38,992 nt of DNA, taken from the NCBI GenBank assembly GCA_903902855.1, contig CAIUWK010000052.1:1-38992 (forward strand), written 5' to 3'. The translations under genes and the position numbers were made by a program. This DNA is from an uncultured Geobacter sp. (GTDB lineage: Bacteria > Desulfobacterota > Desulfuromonadia > Geobacterales > CAIOGM01). A model generated the notes under the pieces. It saw only the letters and a program-made list of their open reading frames with translations, made no database searches and was not told the origin of the DNA. The number at the start of each line of letters is the position of its first letter. The first letter of the stretch is position 1. Shown piece by piece: positions 24,266 to 37,233 of this stretch.

Positions 24266-26029
24266 ATGCTCCTTCTCCGTTTACTTACTCTCTGCTGGGG
24301 GCTCTTCATCCTTACGGGTTTCATCTTGCCACTCACCGCGGCAGAGCCGGTAAAGGTGCGGGTGGCAGGGGTGGAGGGGGAGGTCCTGAAAAACGTCCAG
24401 GCCCTGCTTGCTCCCCCCGACGGGCTCATGGAAGGGGATTCTGTGGATCGGCTCTGGCTGGAGCTGTACGCGGCCCAGGCCGAGGCCAAGGTCCGAACGG
24501 CCCTGGAACCCTTCGGCTATTACCGAGCCAAGGTGACCACCGGGCTTACCGGTACGCAAGAAGACGGTTATTTCATGAGCGTCACCGTGGTCCCGGGCGA
24601 GCCGGTGCGTCTCACCGAGGTGAAGGTGGAGCTGCAGGGGCCGGGCGCTTCCCAGGAGAGTGTGGTCGCTGCCGTGGCTGCCTTTCCCCTGAAGAAGGGT
24701 GATCCGTTGCTTCATCAGAAGTATGAGGCGGGGAAGTCGGAGCTTCTTTCCCGGGCACAGGTCTTGGGATACCTTGATGCCGACTTCCCGCTCCACGAGG
24801 TCCGGGTTGATCCTGCCACCGGCACCGCGCGGATCACGCTCGTGCTGCAGACCGGCCATCTCTATCGATTCGGTTCGGTGACCTTTCAGGGGGCCCCCCT
24901 CTACCCGGACAATCTGCTCCGACGGTACGTAGCCTTCAAGAGCGGCGCCCCCTTTTCCTACGACCGGTTGGGGAGAACCCACTCCAATCTTTCCGGCAGC
25001 GGCTATTTCAAGGAGGTCACGCTCCTTCCGGCGAAGGATGAGGCCGTCGACTTTGAGATCCCGGTGCGAATCCGGCTGAAACCGGCTCCGGGACGCACCC
25101 TCAGGCCGGGTGTCGGCTATGGAACCGATACCGGCTTTCGTGGCTCCCTCAGCTACAAGGAGCTGAATCTGTTTCAGCGGGGGCACGTTCTCACCCTTGA
25201 GGGGACCGCGTCGGAGAATTTCTTTGGTATTGCAGGAGGTTATGTTATTCCCAGCCCCGACAATCTGAAGAGCGTGACCGGGCTCCAGGCCAATCTTCAG
25301 CGGGAAGATGTGACCTCCTATCTCAGTTCCCTGGCTGCCCTGGAAATCAACCGGACCGATAGCTTCGGTAGCGGCCAGCTGGGGACAGCCTATCTCAGAC
25401 TCCAGTATGAGCTGTATACCGTCGGTCAGCAGGAATCTTCCGCCCGCTTGGTGATGCCGGGACTCCGTTTCTCTGGCCGGCGGTATAACAGCGTGATCCG
25501 CCCCACCAGCGGCTATAACTATACCCTTGAGCTGCGGGGCACTCACCGGCTCATGGGCTCGGATACCGGGTTCCTCCAGGCTCTCACCGAAGGGGCCTAT
25601 CTGCTTCCTCTCCCCGGACGGTTCACGTTGGGAAGCCGCGGCAAGATCGGGGCGACCTGGCAAAATGATCCCCTGGCCGTGCTTCCTGCCTCCCTCCGGT
25701 TCTATGCCGGCGGCGACAGTAGTGTCCGCGGGTACGCCTACAAATCCCTTGGCCCCACCGATGATCTCGGCCAGGTTATTGGCGGCAGCAATCTCTTACA
25801 GGGGAGTCTGGAACTGGAGCGCGCCCTGTTTGACAGCTGGGGGGTGTCGCTCTTCTACGATCTGGGAAATGCTTTTCAATCCTTTACCGATTTCCGCCTC
25901 TATCAGGGGGCGGGGATCGGTCTCCACTACTACACCAGGATCGGTGGGCTGAATCTGAGTCTTGCCCGACAAGTGGGGGTCGGTGATCCCGGTTTCCGGG
26001 TTCATTTCACCATCGGATTCCAGCCATGA
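24266..26029 (+). CDS. tamA: TamA-like Omp85 outer-membrane translocation/assembly protein
   Basis: A 587-residue protein with signal peptide 'LLTLCWGLFILTGFILPL' (about 5-26). Three POTRA-like repeats cover about 30-260 (for example 'VRVAGVEGEVLKNVQALL', 'VRLTEVKVELQGPG', 'YRFGSVTFQGAPL'), and a 16-strand barrel follows. The loop-6 motif appears as 'SSVRGYAYKSLGP'. TamA works with TamB in moving lipids or outer-membrane proteins across the periplasm. The 3' end overlaps tamB by 4 bases (ATGA), as in a dedicated tamAB operon. The ATG lacks a strong ribosome-binding site. Confidence 0.92.
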   Translation: MLLLRLLTLCWGLFILTGFILPLTAAEPVKVRVAGVEGEVLKNVQALLAPPDGLMEGDSVDRLWLELYAAQAEAKVRTALEPFGYYRAKVTTGLTGTQEDGYFMSVTVVPGEPVRLTEVKVELQGPGASQESVVAAVAAFPLKKGDPLLHQKYEAGKSELLSRAQVLGYLDADFPLHEVRVDPATGTARITLVLQTGHLYRFGSVTFQGAPLYPDNLLRRYVAFKSGAPFSYDRLGRTHSNLSGSGYFKEVTLLPAKDEAVDFEIPVRIRLKPAPGRTLRPGVGYGTDTGFRGSLSYKELNLFQRGHVLTLEGTASENFFGIAGGYVIPSPDNLKSVTGLQANLQREDVTSYLSSLAALEINRTDSFGSGQLGTAYLRLQYELYTVGQQESSARLVMPGLRFSGRRYNSVIRPTSGYNYTLELRGTHRLMGSDTGFLQALTEGAYLLPLPGRFTLGSRGKIGATWQNDPLAVLPASLRFYAGGDSSVRGYAYKSLGPTDDLGQVIGGSNLLQGSLELERALFDSWGVSLFYDLGNAFQSFTDFRLYQGAGIGLHYYTRIGGLNLSLARQVGVGDPGFRVHFTIGFQP

Positions 26030-29000
26030 AGCGGTTCATCATCTACGGAACGCTGACCCTGATCCTGGTGGTAGTGGGTGGGGTCTGGTCCGTTGGGAGC
26101 TGGTTGCTGGAGTCTCCCCAGGGGGTCCGGTGGCTGCTGGGGGAGCTCTCCCGGCGGACACCGGTGAAGATCCAGGCACGGACGGTAACGGGGGGGATCG
26201 GGAAGACACTTCGTCTGGAGGGGATGACCGTCAGTTGGCCTCTGGGGGGGGCGACCCTGGAGGAGTTCCGGCTCCGCTGTCGACCGCTGCTCCTCCCTTT
26301 CGGGCACCTGGCCGTTCAGGAGCTTTTTCTCCGGGGGGTTCGTGTCCGGGATGATCAGCCCGACAGCGGGAAGCCGCCGGAGCTGACCTGGCCGAAACTT
26401 ACCGGGGTCCCCACCTGGCTGGATGCCTGGGTGGATCGCCTGCAGGTGGATGATCTGGAGTATCGGCGGCTGGGCGGAGCTCCGGTAAAGATCACCAGCT
26501 TCTCCGGGGCAGTTGACTGGCGCCATGACCTGCTTACGGCAACAGCCCTGGAGCTGGTCGTTCTCCAAGGGCGTGCCGCAGGGACGATTGCGGCCGGTTT
26601 CGGGCGTCCCACACTCCTCGCGACTATCACCGCAACCCCGACCGGTCCCCTGTCGGGGTTTTCAAGGTTCGATCTTCGGGCCCGACTCCTCTCCGGCTCC
26701 CTTCCTGAACAGCTTTCCGGCCCCCTCTCCCTCACTGCATTCCGTGGTTCCCGCACGGGAATTGAGCTAGCCGGCGATCTGGGGGTTACCCGTAACTCCC
26801 TCAACCTGAGAAATTTGAAGATCACCCGGCCAGGGGAGCGGGGCGTCCTCCAGGGAGAGGGGAGGGTCATTCTCACCGCCACGCAGCCCCGGGGAAGTCT
26901 GGCCCTCCGGATGACCGGGCTTGACTTGGCACCGGAGACCGGAACTCCCACGGAGCTTTCCGGTGAGCTTACCCTGGAGGGGACTGCTCTCCACTACACC
27001 GGACGGTTCGACCTGAACAACCGGGGGGAGAGCTGGCGAACGGCGAGGCTCGCCGGGAGCTTTTCGGGGGATGATCAAGGGATGACTTTTACGGGGTTGG
27101 ACGGACTCATGCTGGGGGGGAGGGTGAAGGGGGGATTTCGTATGGGGTGGCACGAGGGGCTCGAACTGGCCGGCTCCCTCTCGGGGGAGAAGCTGGACCC
27201 GGCCCGGGTCACTCCCGACTGGAACGGGGTGGTGAATCTGACGTTGCAGGGGAGCGCCCGATGGCCTGTTGCCGGCCCGGTGCGCGCCTCCCTCTCCGGA
27301 TCTCTTCGGGAGAGCCGCCTCCGGGGGCAACCTCTGAAAGGAGAAGTTGTCGCCGACTCCCTGGGCAATTCCCTCCGAATCCGGCGGCTCCTTCTGAAGG
27401 GGAACGGTTTTGATATTTCCGCCCAGGGGGATCTCCGTCAGCGGCTGAATGTGGCGGCAACGATCACCGATCTCTCCGCGCTCATTCCAAAGAGCAGCGG
27501 CAAGGTGGAGCTGAAGGGGTGGGTGAGGCAGAGTGCCGAAGGGATGGCGGGGGCCTTCACCGGCCATGGCCGGGAGCTGACGGCCGACGGGGTGGCCATT
27601 GCCGCCGGAGAGCTGACGGCACGATTTGATAACCGGCCCGGTGTCCCCCTGGATGTCACGGCTCGATTGCGAGGGGTAACCTGGAATCATCTCCATGCGG
27701 AGAGCGCCTCACTCCTCCTCCAGGGGAGAGCGGAGCGGCATACCCTGGATGTGGCCCTCACCTCGGCAGGGGCCGAGATCACTGCCGCCGCTTCCGGGGG
27801 GTACGGACAGGGAGCCTGGCAGGGAGAGATTACTACCCTGTCAGGGAGGGACCGGATCGGCTCCTGGAAGCTGGCGGCGCCTGCCCGGCTGACTCTCTCC
27901 CCCGAGACGATCACCCTCTCTCCCCTCCGGTTCACCGGTATCGGTACGGGAGAGCTGGAGCTGGGGGGGGGGATCCATCTGGACCCGCTCCGGGGGGATC
28001 TCCGGGCCTCCTGGCACGGTCTGGAGTTGCGGCGAGGGGAACAGTGGCTGACCGGCATCAGACTTTCCGGAACCAGTTCCGGTTCCCTCCGCCTGGAGAG
28101 TCTCACCGGAGAACGGGTGAATCTGGTAACCCATATTTCCGCTGCCGGTGTGGTGGCCATGACCGACCGGACGGTCACGGTGCAGCAGGCATCCCTGGAT
28201 CTTACTGCGGATGGGGAGGGGGTTCGCGCCTCCCTGAATCTGGGAACGGCCGAGGGGATCGGCATTCATGGCCGGTTTACCTCCCCGGTACCCGCCCGTC
28301 TGAAGATACCACAACAGGGTGATCTGAATGTTGCCTGGGAAGGGGTCGATCTTTTGCTGCTTCGCCGGTATCTTCCTCCGGAACTTCGTCTCGGCGGTAC
28401 CCTTTCGGGTAAGGTGAAGGGGAGGCTTCTCCCCCAGAAGCGTCTGGAGCTGACGGGAACCGCCAGCCTGAGCGACGGTTTCGTCCTGTGGCGCCGCCAG
28501 GGGGGGGAGCTTTCCGCCAAGGTCAGGAAGGGGGATCTTGCCTGGCAGTGGCAGGGGGAGGCGTTGACCGGCAGAGCCTCCCTGACCCTGGCCGAGTATG
28601 GGGAGGCTACCGCCGACTTCAGCCTGCCGCTGCCGGCGCGGCTAGCGACCTCGCTGAATCCGGAAGGGATGTTCCGGGGAGGCGTGAAGGGGCAATTTCA
28701 TGAAAACGGGTTTCTCACGATCCTCTTTCCGGGGGTGCTCCGGGAGAGCCGCGGCGAGATCGCTCTGGAGCTCCGGGCTGAGGGTCCCTGGCGGGAACCG
28801 CGTATGACGGGACGGCTGGAGTTATCCAAGGCGGGGGCCTATCTCCCCTCTGCCGGCGTTACCCTGAAGGAGCTGCAGCTTGTTGCATCGCTGGATCGTG
28901 ATCTGCTCAGGGTTGAGCGGTTCTCGATGGCCTCCGGAGGGGGTGGACTCAGCGGTAAAGGAGAGGTCCGACTTGAGGGGTACCGGGTGAAGAGGTATGG

Positions 29001-30009
29001 GGGGAGCGTGAAGGGGGAAAAGTTTCAGGTGGTTCGACTCCCCGAGCTCCAGGCCGTGGTGGCTCCCGATATCACCTTTGAGGGAACCCCGGAACAGCTG
29101 GAGGTCCGGGGGGTGGTCAGGATACCGGAGCTCTTGGCCAAGGGGAGTGATCGGACCACCGCGGTGCAGCCCAGCAGCGACGTGATCGTGGCGCAGGGGG
29201 AAGGTCCGGTGGTCGGGCAATCCCGTCTGGGGCTGGATATCCGGGTCAAGGCGGAGCTGGGGGAGAAGGTCTTCGTGAAGGAGGCCGGGCTGGACGCCAA
29301 GCTGGAAGGGGAGGTGGAGCTGACGCTCCACGGCAACGAGAAGATGAAGGGGACCGGCGAGATCCGGGTGGTCAAGGGGCGCTACAGCACCTATGGCGTT
29401 ACCCTGGAGATCAAGCGGGGCCGGGCCATCTTTGCCGGTGGTTCGGTGGAGCGCCCGACCCTGGATATTCTGGCTCTGCGGGAAATCGGCGATGTCAAGG
29501 CCGGCGTGACGGTCCAGGGAACTCCCGTGGTGCCGGTGGTCAGGCTATATGCCGACCCGGCCATGCCCGATGTGGATATTCTCTCCTATATCGTACTGGG
29601 GCGGCGGCTCAACGAGAGCGAGGAGAAGAGTGATCTTCTCATGAAAGCCGCTTCGGTTCTTGCTTCCCGGGGGGAGTCGGTCTTTCTCCAGGAGCAGATC
29701 AAGAGCCGTCTGGGGATCGATACCTTTGAGGTCACCACGGCCAAGCAGCAGGTGTCCAATTATACGAAGGTGGAGCCGAGCCTTCTGGGGACGGGACAGA
29801 AGAGCTCCTCCACCGGTATTACCGAGAGCGTGCTCCAGGTGGGTAAATACCTGACGCCGAAGCTCTATTTCAGTTATGGCTGGTCACTCTTCAATGACAG
29901 CCATATCTTCAAGGTTCGCTACATCATAACTAAACAGTGGGAGATCGAGACCAGTACCAGCACCGAAGCCACGGGGGGGGACATCTTTTACCGGATAGAG
30001 TTCCAGTGA
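26026..30009 (+). CDS. tamB: TamB-like AsmA-family translocation/assembly module
   Basis: A 1,327-residue protein with one N-terminal membrane anchor ('FIIYGTLTLILVVVGGVWSV', about 4-23) and a very long periplasmic beta-rich body, the lipid-channel architecture of TamB/AsmA-like proteins that bridges inner and outer membranes. The C-terminal ~330 residues match the DUF490/TamB domain, including 'GKGEVRLEGYRVKRYGG', 'GRAIFAGGSVERPTLDI', 'DVDILSYIVLGRRLNES' and the terminal 'LYFSYGWSLFNDSHIFKVRY'. Length is close to the E. coli protein. It overlaps tamA by 4 bases. It ends 6 bases before the convergent stop of the hybrid kinase. Confidence 0.93.
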   Translation: MKRFIIYGTLTLILVVVGGVWSVGSWLLESPQGVRWLLGELSRRTPVKIQARTVTGGIGKTLRLEGMTVSWPLGGATLEEFRLRCRPLLLPFGHLAVQELFLRGVRVRDDQPDSGKPPELTWPKLTGVPTWLDAWVDRLQVDDLEYRRLGGAPVKITSFSGAVDWRHDLLTATALELVVLQGRAAGTIAAGFGRPTLLATITATPTGPLSGFSRFDLRARLLSGSLPEQLSGPLSLTAFRGSRTGIELAGDLGVTRNSLNLRNLKITRPGERGVLQGEGRVILTATQPRGSLALRMTGLDLAPETGTPTELSGELTLEGTALHYTGRFDLNNRGESWRTARLAGSFSGDDQGMTFTGLDGLMLGGRVKGGFRMGWHEGLELAGSLSGEKLDPARVTPDWNGVVNLTLQGSARWPVAGPVRASLSGSLRESRLRGQPLKGEVVADSLGNSLRIRRLLLKGNGFDISAQGDLRQRLNVAATITDLSALIPKSSGKVELKGWVRQSAEGMAGAFTGHGRELTADGVAIAAGELTARFDNRPGVPLDVTARLRGVTWNHLHAESASLLLQGRAERHTLDVALTSAGAEITAAASGGYGQGAWQGEITTLSGRDRIGSWKLAAPARLTLSPETITLSPLRFTGIGTGELELGGGIHLDPLRGDLRASWHGLELRRGEQWLTGIRLSGTSSGSLRLESLTGERVNLVTHISAAGVVAMTDRTVTVQQASLDLTADGEGVRASLNLGTAEGIGIHGRFTSPVPARLKIPQQGDLNVAWEGVDLLLLRRYLPPELRLGGTLSGKVKGRLLPQKRLELTGTASLSDGFVLWRRQGGELSAKVRKGDLAWQWQGEALTGRASLTLAEYGEATADFSLPLPARLATSLNPEGMFRGGVKGQFHENGFLTILFPGVLRESRGEIALELRAEGPWREPRMTGRLELSKAGAYLPSAGVTLKELQLVASLDRDLLRVERFSMASGGGGLSGKGEVRLEGYRVKRYGGSVKGEKFQVVRLPELQAVVAPDITFEGTPEQLEVRGVVRIPELLAKGSDRTTAVQPSSDVIVAQGEGPVVGQSRLGLDIRVKAELGEKVFVKEAGLDAKLEGEVELTLHGNEKMKGTGEIRVVKGRYSTYGVTLEIKRGRAIFAGGSVERPTLDILALREIGDVKAGVTVQGTPVVPVVRLYADPAMPDVDILSYIVLGRRLNESEEKSDLLMKAASVLASRGESVFLQEQIKSRLGIDTFEVTTAKQQVSNYTKVEPSLLGTGQKSSSTGITESVLQVGKYLTPKLYFSYGWSLFNDSHIFKVRYIITKQWEIETSTSTEATGGDIFYRIEFQ

Positions 30010-30015
30010 TCCTCC

Positions 30016-33084
<3,069 letters not shown>

Positions 33085-33276
33085 GGGTCATTTGCAGTTC
33101 GCAACGGTTCTGTTTTCGCTCTTCCGTAGCGAGTCACTAAGTATTTATACCATTATCCTGTTGATAAAAGCTCAATAATTGGTATGATTCGGGATGAAAT
33201 TGTCCGGCTGTCCGGTTGTATGCCCGATTCCGGGAATCCCTTACCCTCAACATCGAATTCTCGTATGGAGATACTC
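33085..33276. other. Divergent promoter region of the hybrid kinase and HPt gene
   Basis: AT-rich for this genome. On the minus strand TGGTATAAAT (complement of 33143-33152) is a possible extended -10 for the kinase, and the same ten bases occur upstream of the CheX-kinase at 8008-8017. No clear plus-strand promoter for the HPt gene was picked out. Confidence 0.4.
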
Positions 33277-33960
33277 ATGTCAGAATATCCGCTCAAGGAA
33301 AGGTTGCTCTCTGCAGAAGAGCGCCGGAGCGAAGAGCTGTCGCCCCTCCCCGATGATGGAGTACCCGATAATCTCCCCCCCTTCGACATAGCCGGGGCGT
33401 TGCTTCAGCTCAACGGCAATTCATCGCTGCTCCGTAAACTTCTTCTTCTTTTTTGCGACATGTATAGGACCGCCATATCGGAATTGCGTCGGCAGATGGC
33501 GGAGGGGGAGGTTGATGATGCCCAACGGATTGCCCACTCTCTCCGGGGAAGCGCCGGAACCCTGAATGCGAGGGAACTGAGTGAGGCAGCGTCTGCTCTG
33601 GAGCACGCCATGAGGGAGGGACGAATGGCCGAGGTGGATTTACTCATCAACGCGCTGGAGAGGGCACTGAACCCTGCTCTTGCTGCTGCCGGATCATTGG
33701 GGCCGGTTGCCCCCCCCTCGCACTCTCCGTCATCCCCTTCCCCGCAGTGCAACGGTGGTAGTACCGTCGCTGACCTGAGAAAATGCATAGCGGCCAACAA
33801 CGTGAGGGCTCGCAAGCTTTTTGCTCAGATGAGCGGCACTTTCGTCGGGTTCGGGGTAGATGCGGAGGTGAGTGAAATCGGCAGCAGGCTGGAGAGCCTG
33901 GACTTTGCTGGAGCCCTTTCCCTGCTTGACCAGATATCGGTCAGGTTCGAAGAGAGGTAA
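33277..33960 (+). CDS. Stand-alone HPt phosphotransfer protein
   Basis: A 227-residue cytoplasmic protein. The HPt four-helix bundle spans about 35-135: 'FDIAGALLQLNGNSSLLRKLL' (two parts) precedes the phospho-acceptor His87 in 'IAHSLRGSAGTLNA'. This is the order found at the C-terminus of BarA/EvgS-like kinases, here encoded separately. After a Pro/Ser linker, a second helical segment (about 165-225, 'VADLRKCIAANNVRARKLF') resembles the extra helices that often follow such domains. I chose ATG 33277 because GGAG lies 6 bases upstream; ATG 33184 has none. It should shuttle phosphate from the divergent hybrid kinase's receiver to an output regulator such as the adjacent HD-GYP protein. Confidence 0.88.
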   Translation: MSEYPLKERLLSAEERRSEELSPLPDDGVPDNLPPFDIAGALLQLNGNSSLLRKLLLLFCDMYRTAISELRRQMAEGEVDDAQRIAHSLRGSAGTLNARELSEAASALEHAMREGRMAEVDLLINALERALNPALAAAGSLGPVAPPSHSPSSPSPQCNGGSTVADLRKCIAANNVRARKLFAQMSGTFVGFGVDAEVSEIGSRLESLDFAGALSLLDQISVRFEER

Positions 33961-34001
33961 GGAAGAATCTGTTTACTCATCCCCCTAGCGGAAGGAATGT
34001 C

Positions 34002-35156
34002 ATGACACCGGAATCCATAGCGCGTCCGACCATACTCATCGTTGATGATGCCTCTGATATGATCGAGGTACTGATAAATTTTCTGTCGGATAGATACGAA
34101 ATAATATTCGCAACCACCGGACGCCAGGCGTTGGCGCTGGTAGCCACGGCCCGACCGGATCTGATCCTGCTGGATATCAACATGCCGGTGATGAGCGGTT
34201 ACGAGGTCTGCCAAGCACTGAAGGAGAATGAGTCGACCCGGGATATTCCTGTGGTCTTCCTGACGCGTATCACCAACAATGAGGAGCTCGTCAGGGGATT
34301 CGCGGCGGGTGCCGTGGACTACGTCACCAAGCCGTTTATGCCCAATGAACTGCTGGCCCGGGTTGCAACACATCTGCAACTCCGGCAGGTGAGGCTTGAG
34401 ATCGAATCGAAAAATGCCGAACTGGAAGAGGCCAAGGCGCTGGTGCAACGCCAAAAAGATGAACTGGCGGAATGGAACACCAGTCTCAAGCAACGGCTCC
34501 TTCAGCAATCGGCATTGATTCGGAGCAAGTCTGAGGAGGCCCGCCTGCAGAGCGACCGAACCCAGAAAATTTCGGAAAAGATCACAAACGCCTTTGTCCT
34601 CATGCTGGCCAATGTGCAGGAGCAGCGCCACGCTAAACTCGATACCCGTTCCCGTACCGTTGAGGCGCTGGCGGCATCCATGGTTTCAACCCTGAACCTC
34701 CCACAGTCTGAGCAGAGGAAGATTCTCATTGCAGCGCGACTTCATGATGTCGGCTTGATCTGCATGTCTGACCGTGGCTTTTTGTTCCAAGGGGTGCTGG
34801 GCCCCGATGACTATACCGAGTATCGTAGCCACCCCGTCAGGGGGCAGTCGATAATGGGGATCAGCGAAGAGCTCAAGGAGGTCGGGCTAATCATCCGCCA
34901 TCATCATGAAGATTTCGCCGGCAACGGATATCCTGACGGTTTGATCGGCAAGCAGATTCCGTTGGGATCGCGGATCATTCATGTCGCCAATTTTATCGAG
35001 AGTATCTTCTCGAAAGAAACCGGGCGCGACGCCAAGTATCAGGTAACCTCGAAACTTTCAATGGTCATGGGGAGCCTTCTGGATCCGGACCTGGCTGTTG
35101 CCGGTGACCAGGCGATAAAGGATGTCCTGGCGGATCCTTCTGCGCCGGGTGCATGA
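34002..35156 (+). CDS. Response regulator with HD-GYP output domain (first copy)
   Basis: A 384-residue cytoplasmic protein. Receiver domain about 9-125 with 'TILIVDDASDM' and phospho-acceptor Asp58 in 'LILLDINMPVMSGYE'. A coiled linker 130-190 ('DELAEWNTSLKQRLLQQSAL') leads to an HD-GYP domain at about 195-365. It has His248-Asp249 in 'ARLHDVGLI', 'SHPVRGQSIM', 'HHHEDFAGNGYPDG' with intact GYP, and 'SRIIHVANF'. HD-GYP enzymes hydrolyse cyclic-di-GMP. The Lys of the usual HDIGK is replaced by Leu here, so activity should be tested. It lies 41 bases after the HPt gene in the same direction, forming a natural kinase-HPt-regulator chain. Confidence 0.92.
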   Translation: MTPESIARPTILIVDDASDMIEVLINFLSDRYEIIFATTGRQALALVATARPDLILLDINMPVMSGYEVCQALKENESTRDIPVVFLTRITNNEELVRGFAAGAVDYVTKPFMPNELLARVATHLQLRQVRLEIESKNAELEEAKALVQRQKDELAEWNTSLKQRLLQQSALIRSKSEEARLQSDRTQKISEKITNAFVLMLANVQEQRHAKLDTRSRTVEALAASMVSTLNLPQSEQRKILIAARLHDVGLICMSDRGFLFQGVLGPDDYTEYRSHPVRGQSIMGISEELKEVGLIIRHHHEDFAGNGYPDGLIGKQIPLGSRIIHVANFIESIFSKETGRDAKYQVTSKLSMVMGSLLDPDLAVAGDQAIKDVLADPSAPGA

Positions 35157-35215
35157 AATAGTGGAGAAGGTCCGTCGCCTGGAAGCAGTGGCCCATGGCC
35201 CAAGGAGGTAATGTA

Positions 35216-35806
35216 GTGTATTTTCTGATTGCACTCTGTGTCGCCTTCAGTTGTATGGCGGGTTGTTCCGGGCAGACGAGGCTTACCGGTTCTTTGAGCG
35301 ATTTTTATGAGCAGCTCCCTGATGACTTGACATGGAAGAAAGAAAAAGAGTCGCGTTTGCCGCAGAATGAAGTGGAACGGTCTGTAGTGCAGGTTGCGGC
35401 TGATCATCGGATACAGAAACAGGGTTCCACCTCGATTATGTACGTTTCCCGCAAAGAGCAAGACACCTATGTTGCTACGGCAGAGTCCCTTTCCGAGAGT
35501 CCTTCCCTCTTTAACCCAAAAAAAGTGGTCCGCTACGTCGTTCAGGCCGGACGGATCCGGGCCACCATGGGGCCGTGTCTGGAGCCCTTCCCTGATGCTG
35601 TTCTTGAAAGATCCTTGCTGGCTGTAACGGAAAGAGCGGTTGCGGGGGGGGGATGGGTGGTGGTCCCTGTTCTGGACTGGGTGGAGCCGGTCGTGTTCAA
35701 GGGGGTTGTCCAAGGGAAATGCAGGGTAGAAATAGCTATTTACAGAGCTGAGAATGGGCCTGGTGAATTGATTTGCACGAGAACGGTAAATCCATGTCCA
35801 CCCTAG
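35216..35806 (+). CDS. Putative lipoprotein of unknown function
   Basis: About 196 residues. I choose the GTG at 35216, since AAGGAGG lies 7 bases upstream; the first residues then form a short lipoprotein signal 'YFLIALCVAFSCMAGC' with lipobox Met-Ala-Gly-Cys. The rest is soluble, with no domain I recognise; strands such as 'KKVVRYVVQAGRIRATMG' and 'GGGWVVVPVLDWVEPVVF' suggest a beta-rich fold. It sits between the HD-GYP regulator and rsmB, about 59 bases after the former, and could belong to the signalling cluster. Confidence 0.75.
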   Translation: MYFLIALCVAFSCMAGCSGQTRLTGSLSDFYEQLPDDLTWKKEKESRLPQNEVERSVVQVAADHRIQKQGSTSIMYVSRKEQDTYVATAESLSESPSLFNPKKVVRYVVQAGRIRATMGPCLEPFPDAVLERSLLAVTERAVAGGGWVVVPVLDWVEPVVFKGVVQGKCRVEIAIYRAENGPGELICTRTVNPCPP

Positions 35807-35880
35807 TACGCACCTCGCCGCGTTTTGCGTGACAGCCTGTTTGTCGCCGCACGTGAGTTATTGTTTGATCGGAGACCCTT

Positions 35881-37233
35881 GTGCCCTCACCAAACCCCCG
35901 CCGCGCCGCGGCCGACCTCCTGCTCCGTATTGAACATGAAGCCATTTTTGCCGATCAATTCATTGATCGGGAGCTTTCCGGCGGATTACTGCAAGGGGCG
36001 GACCGGGGACTCTTCACCGAACTCGTCTATGGCGTCCTTCGGCGCCGGGGAACCCTGGATCATATCATCGGGCAGTTTTCCACGCAGCCGCCGGACAAGC
36101 TGGAACCGGCCGTCCGGGTACTGCTGCGCATCGGCCTCTACCAGCTCTTCTTTCTGGATCGGGTGCCGGTCTCTGCGGCGGTGAATGAAACCGTCAACCT
36201 GGCTGCAGCCATGATCCCCCGGGCCAAGGGGTTCATCAACGCAGTGCTTCGCTCGGCCGACCGGGGACGGGATAGCATCGGCTATCCGGACCGGGAGAAG
36301 TATCCCGCCGGCTTCCTTGCTGCCGTCTACTCCCACCCCGGTTGGCTTGTGGAACAGTGGCTGGCGCAGTTAGGACCGGTGGAGTCCGAGGCCCTTGCGG
36401 CCGCCATGGGAGAGCAGCCACCACTCACCGCTCGGGTTAACACCCTGATTATCTCCCGTGATGCGTTGAGAGCGAGACTTGCCGACGCCGGTATAGTCGC
36501 CACCCCCTGCCGGTATTCACCCTTTGCCCTGAAGCTCCAGGCACCGGGGGGGGTCGAACTGCTCCCCGGTTTCCGGGAGGGGCACTTTACTATCCAGGAT
36601 GAATCGTCGCAACTGGCAGCCCTGTTACTTGATCCACAGCCTGGGGAACGGGTCCTGGACCTCTGCGCCGCCCCCGGCGGCAAGGCCACCCTCATGGCAC
36701 AACTCATGGAGAACCGCGGGTCAGTCACCGCCTGTGATCTCACGGACAGCAAACTCTGCCGTGTTGCGGAAAGCGCCGCGCGGTTGGGGATCTCCATAAT
36801 CTCCACCCTGCGGGGTGACGCCACCACCCCTCCCGCCGGATTCAGTGAGGGATTCCATCGGGTGCTGGTGGATGCACCCTGTTCAGGGCTTGGCGTCATC
36901 CGCCGCAATCCCGAGGGGAAGTGGCGCAAGGGGCCGCAAGATCTGCAGCGACTTGCCGTGACTCAGAAGAAGATCCTGAGGGCCGCCGCCGACTGCGTCG
37001 CCCCCGGCGGCCTGCTCCTCTACGCCACCTGCTCCACCAGCGAGTCGGAGAACGAGTCGATCGTTGACGAGTTTCTTGCTCGTTCTCCCGGGTTCGTGCT
37101 GGAAAACGGGAGGGAATTCTTTCCCCACCTGGCGGATTTTTTTACTGAACGGGGTATGTTCCGGAGTTGGCCCCACCGCCATGACGGCATGGACGGCTTC
37201 TGTGCGGCTCGATTGCGAAAGAAAGGGTGTTAG
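35881..37233 (+). CDS. rsmB: 16S rRNA (cytosine-967-C5)-methyltransferase
   Basis: RsmB methylates C5 of C967 in 16S rRNA using SAM. The 450-residue protein has an N-terminal NusB-like helical domain (about 5-135, 'RRAAADLLLRIEHE', 'ADRGLFTELVYGVLRRRGTL') and a Rossmann methyltransferase domain. Motifs are 'VLDLCAAPGGKATLMAQL', 'VDAPCSGLGVIRRNPEGKWR' (motif IV Cys) and 'LLLYATCSTSESENE' (motif VI catalytic Cys). It starts with GTG, preceded by GGAG. Its stop codon overlaps the stop of the convergent HD-GYP regulator by 3 bases. Confidence 0.95.
   Translation: MPSPNPRRAAADLLLRIEHEAIFADQFIDRELSGGLLQGADRGLFTELVYGVLRRRGTLDHIIGQFSTQPPDKLEPAVRVLLRIGLYQLFFLDRVPVSAAVNETVNLAAAMIPRAKGFINAVLRSADRGRDSIGYPDREKYPAGFLAAVYSHPGWLVEQWLAQLGPVESEALAAAMGEQPPLTARVNTLIISRDALRARLADAGIVATPCRYSPFALKLQAPGGVELLPGFREGHFTIQDESSQLAALLLDPQPGERVLDLCAAPGGKATLMAQLMENRGSVTACDLTDSKLCRVAESAARLGISIISTLRGDATTPPAGFSEGFHRVLVDAPCSGLGVIRRNPEGKWRKGPQDLQRLAVTQKKILRAAADCVAPGGLLLYATCSTSESENESIVDEFLARSPGFVLENGREFFPHLADFFTERGMFRSWPHRHDGMDGFCAARLRKKGC

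Noticed and set aside
24281..25663. A 460-codon minus-strand frame inside tamA
   Set aside because: Antisense to a well-supported tamA and of shadow-like composition.
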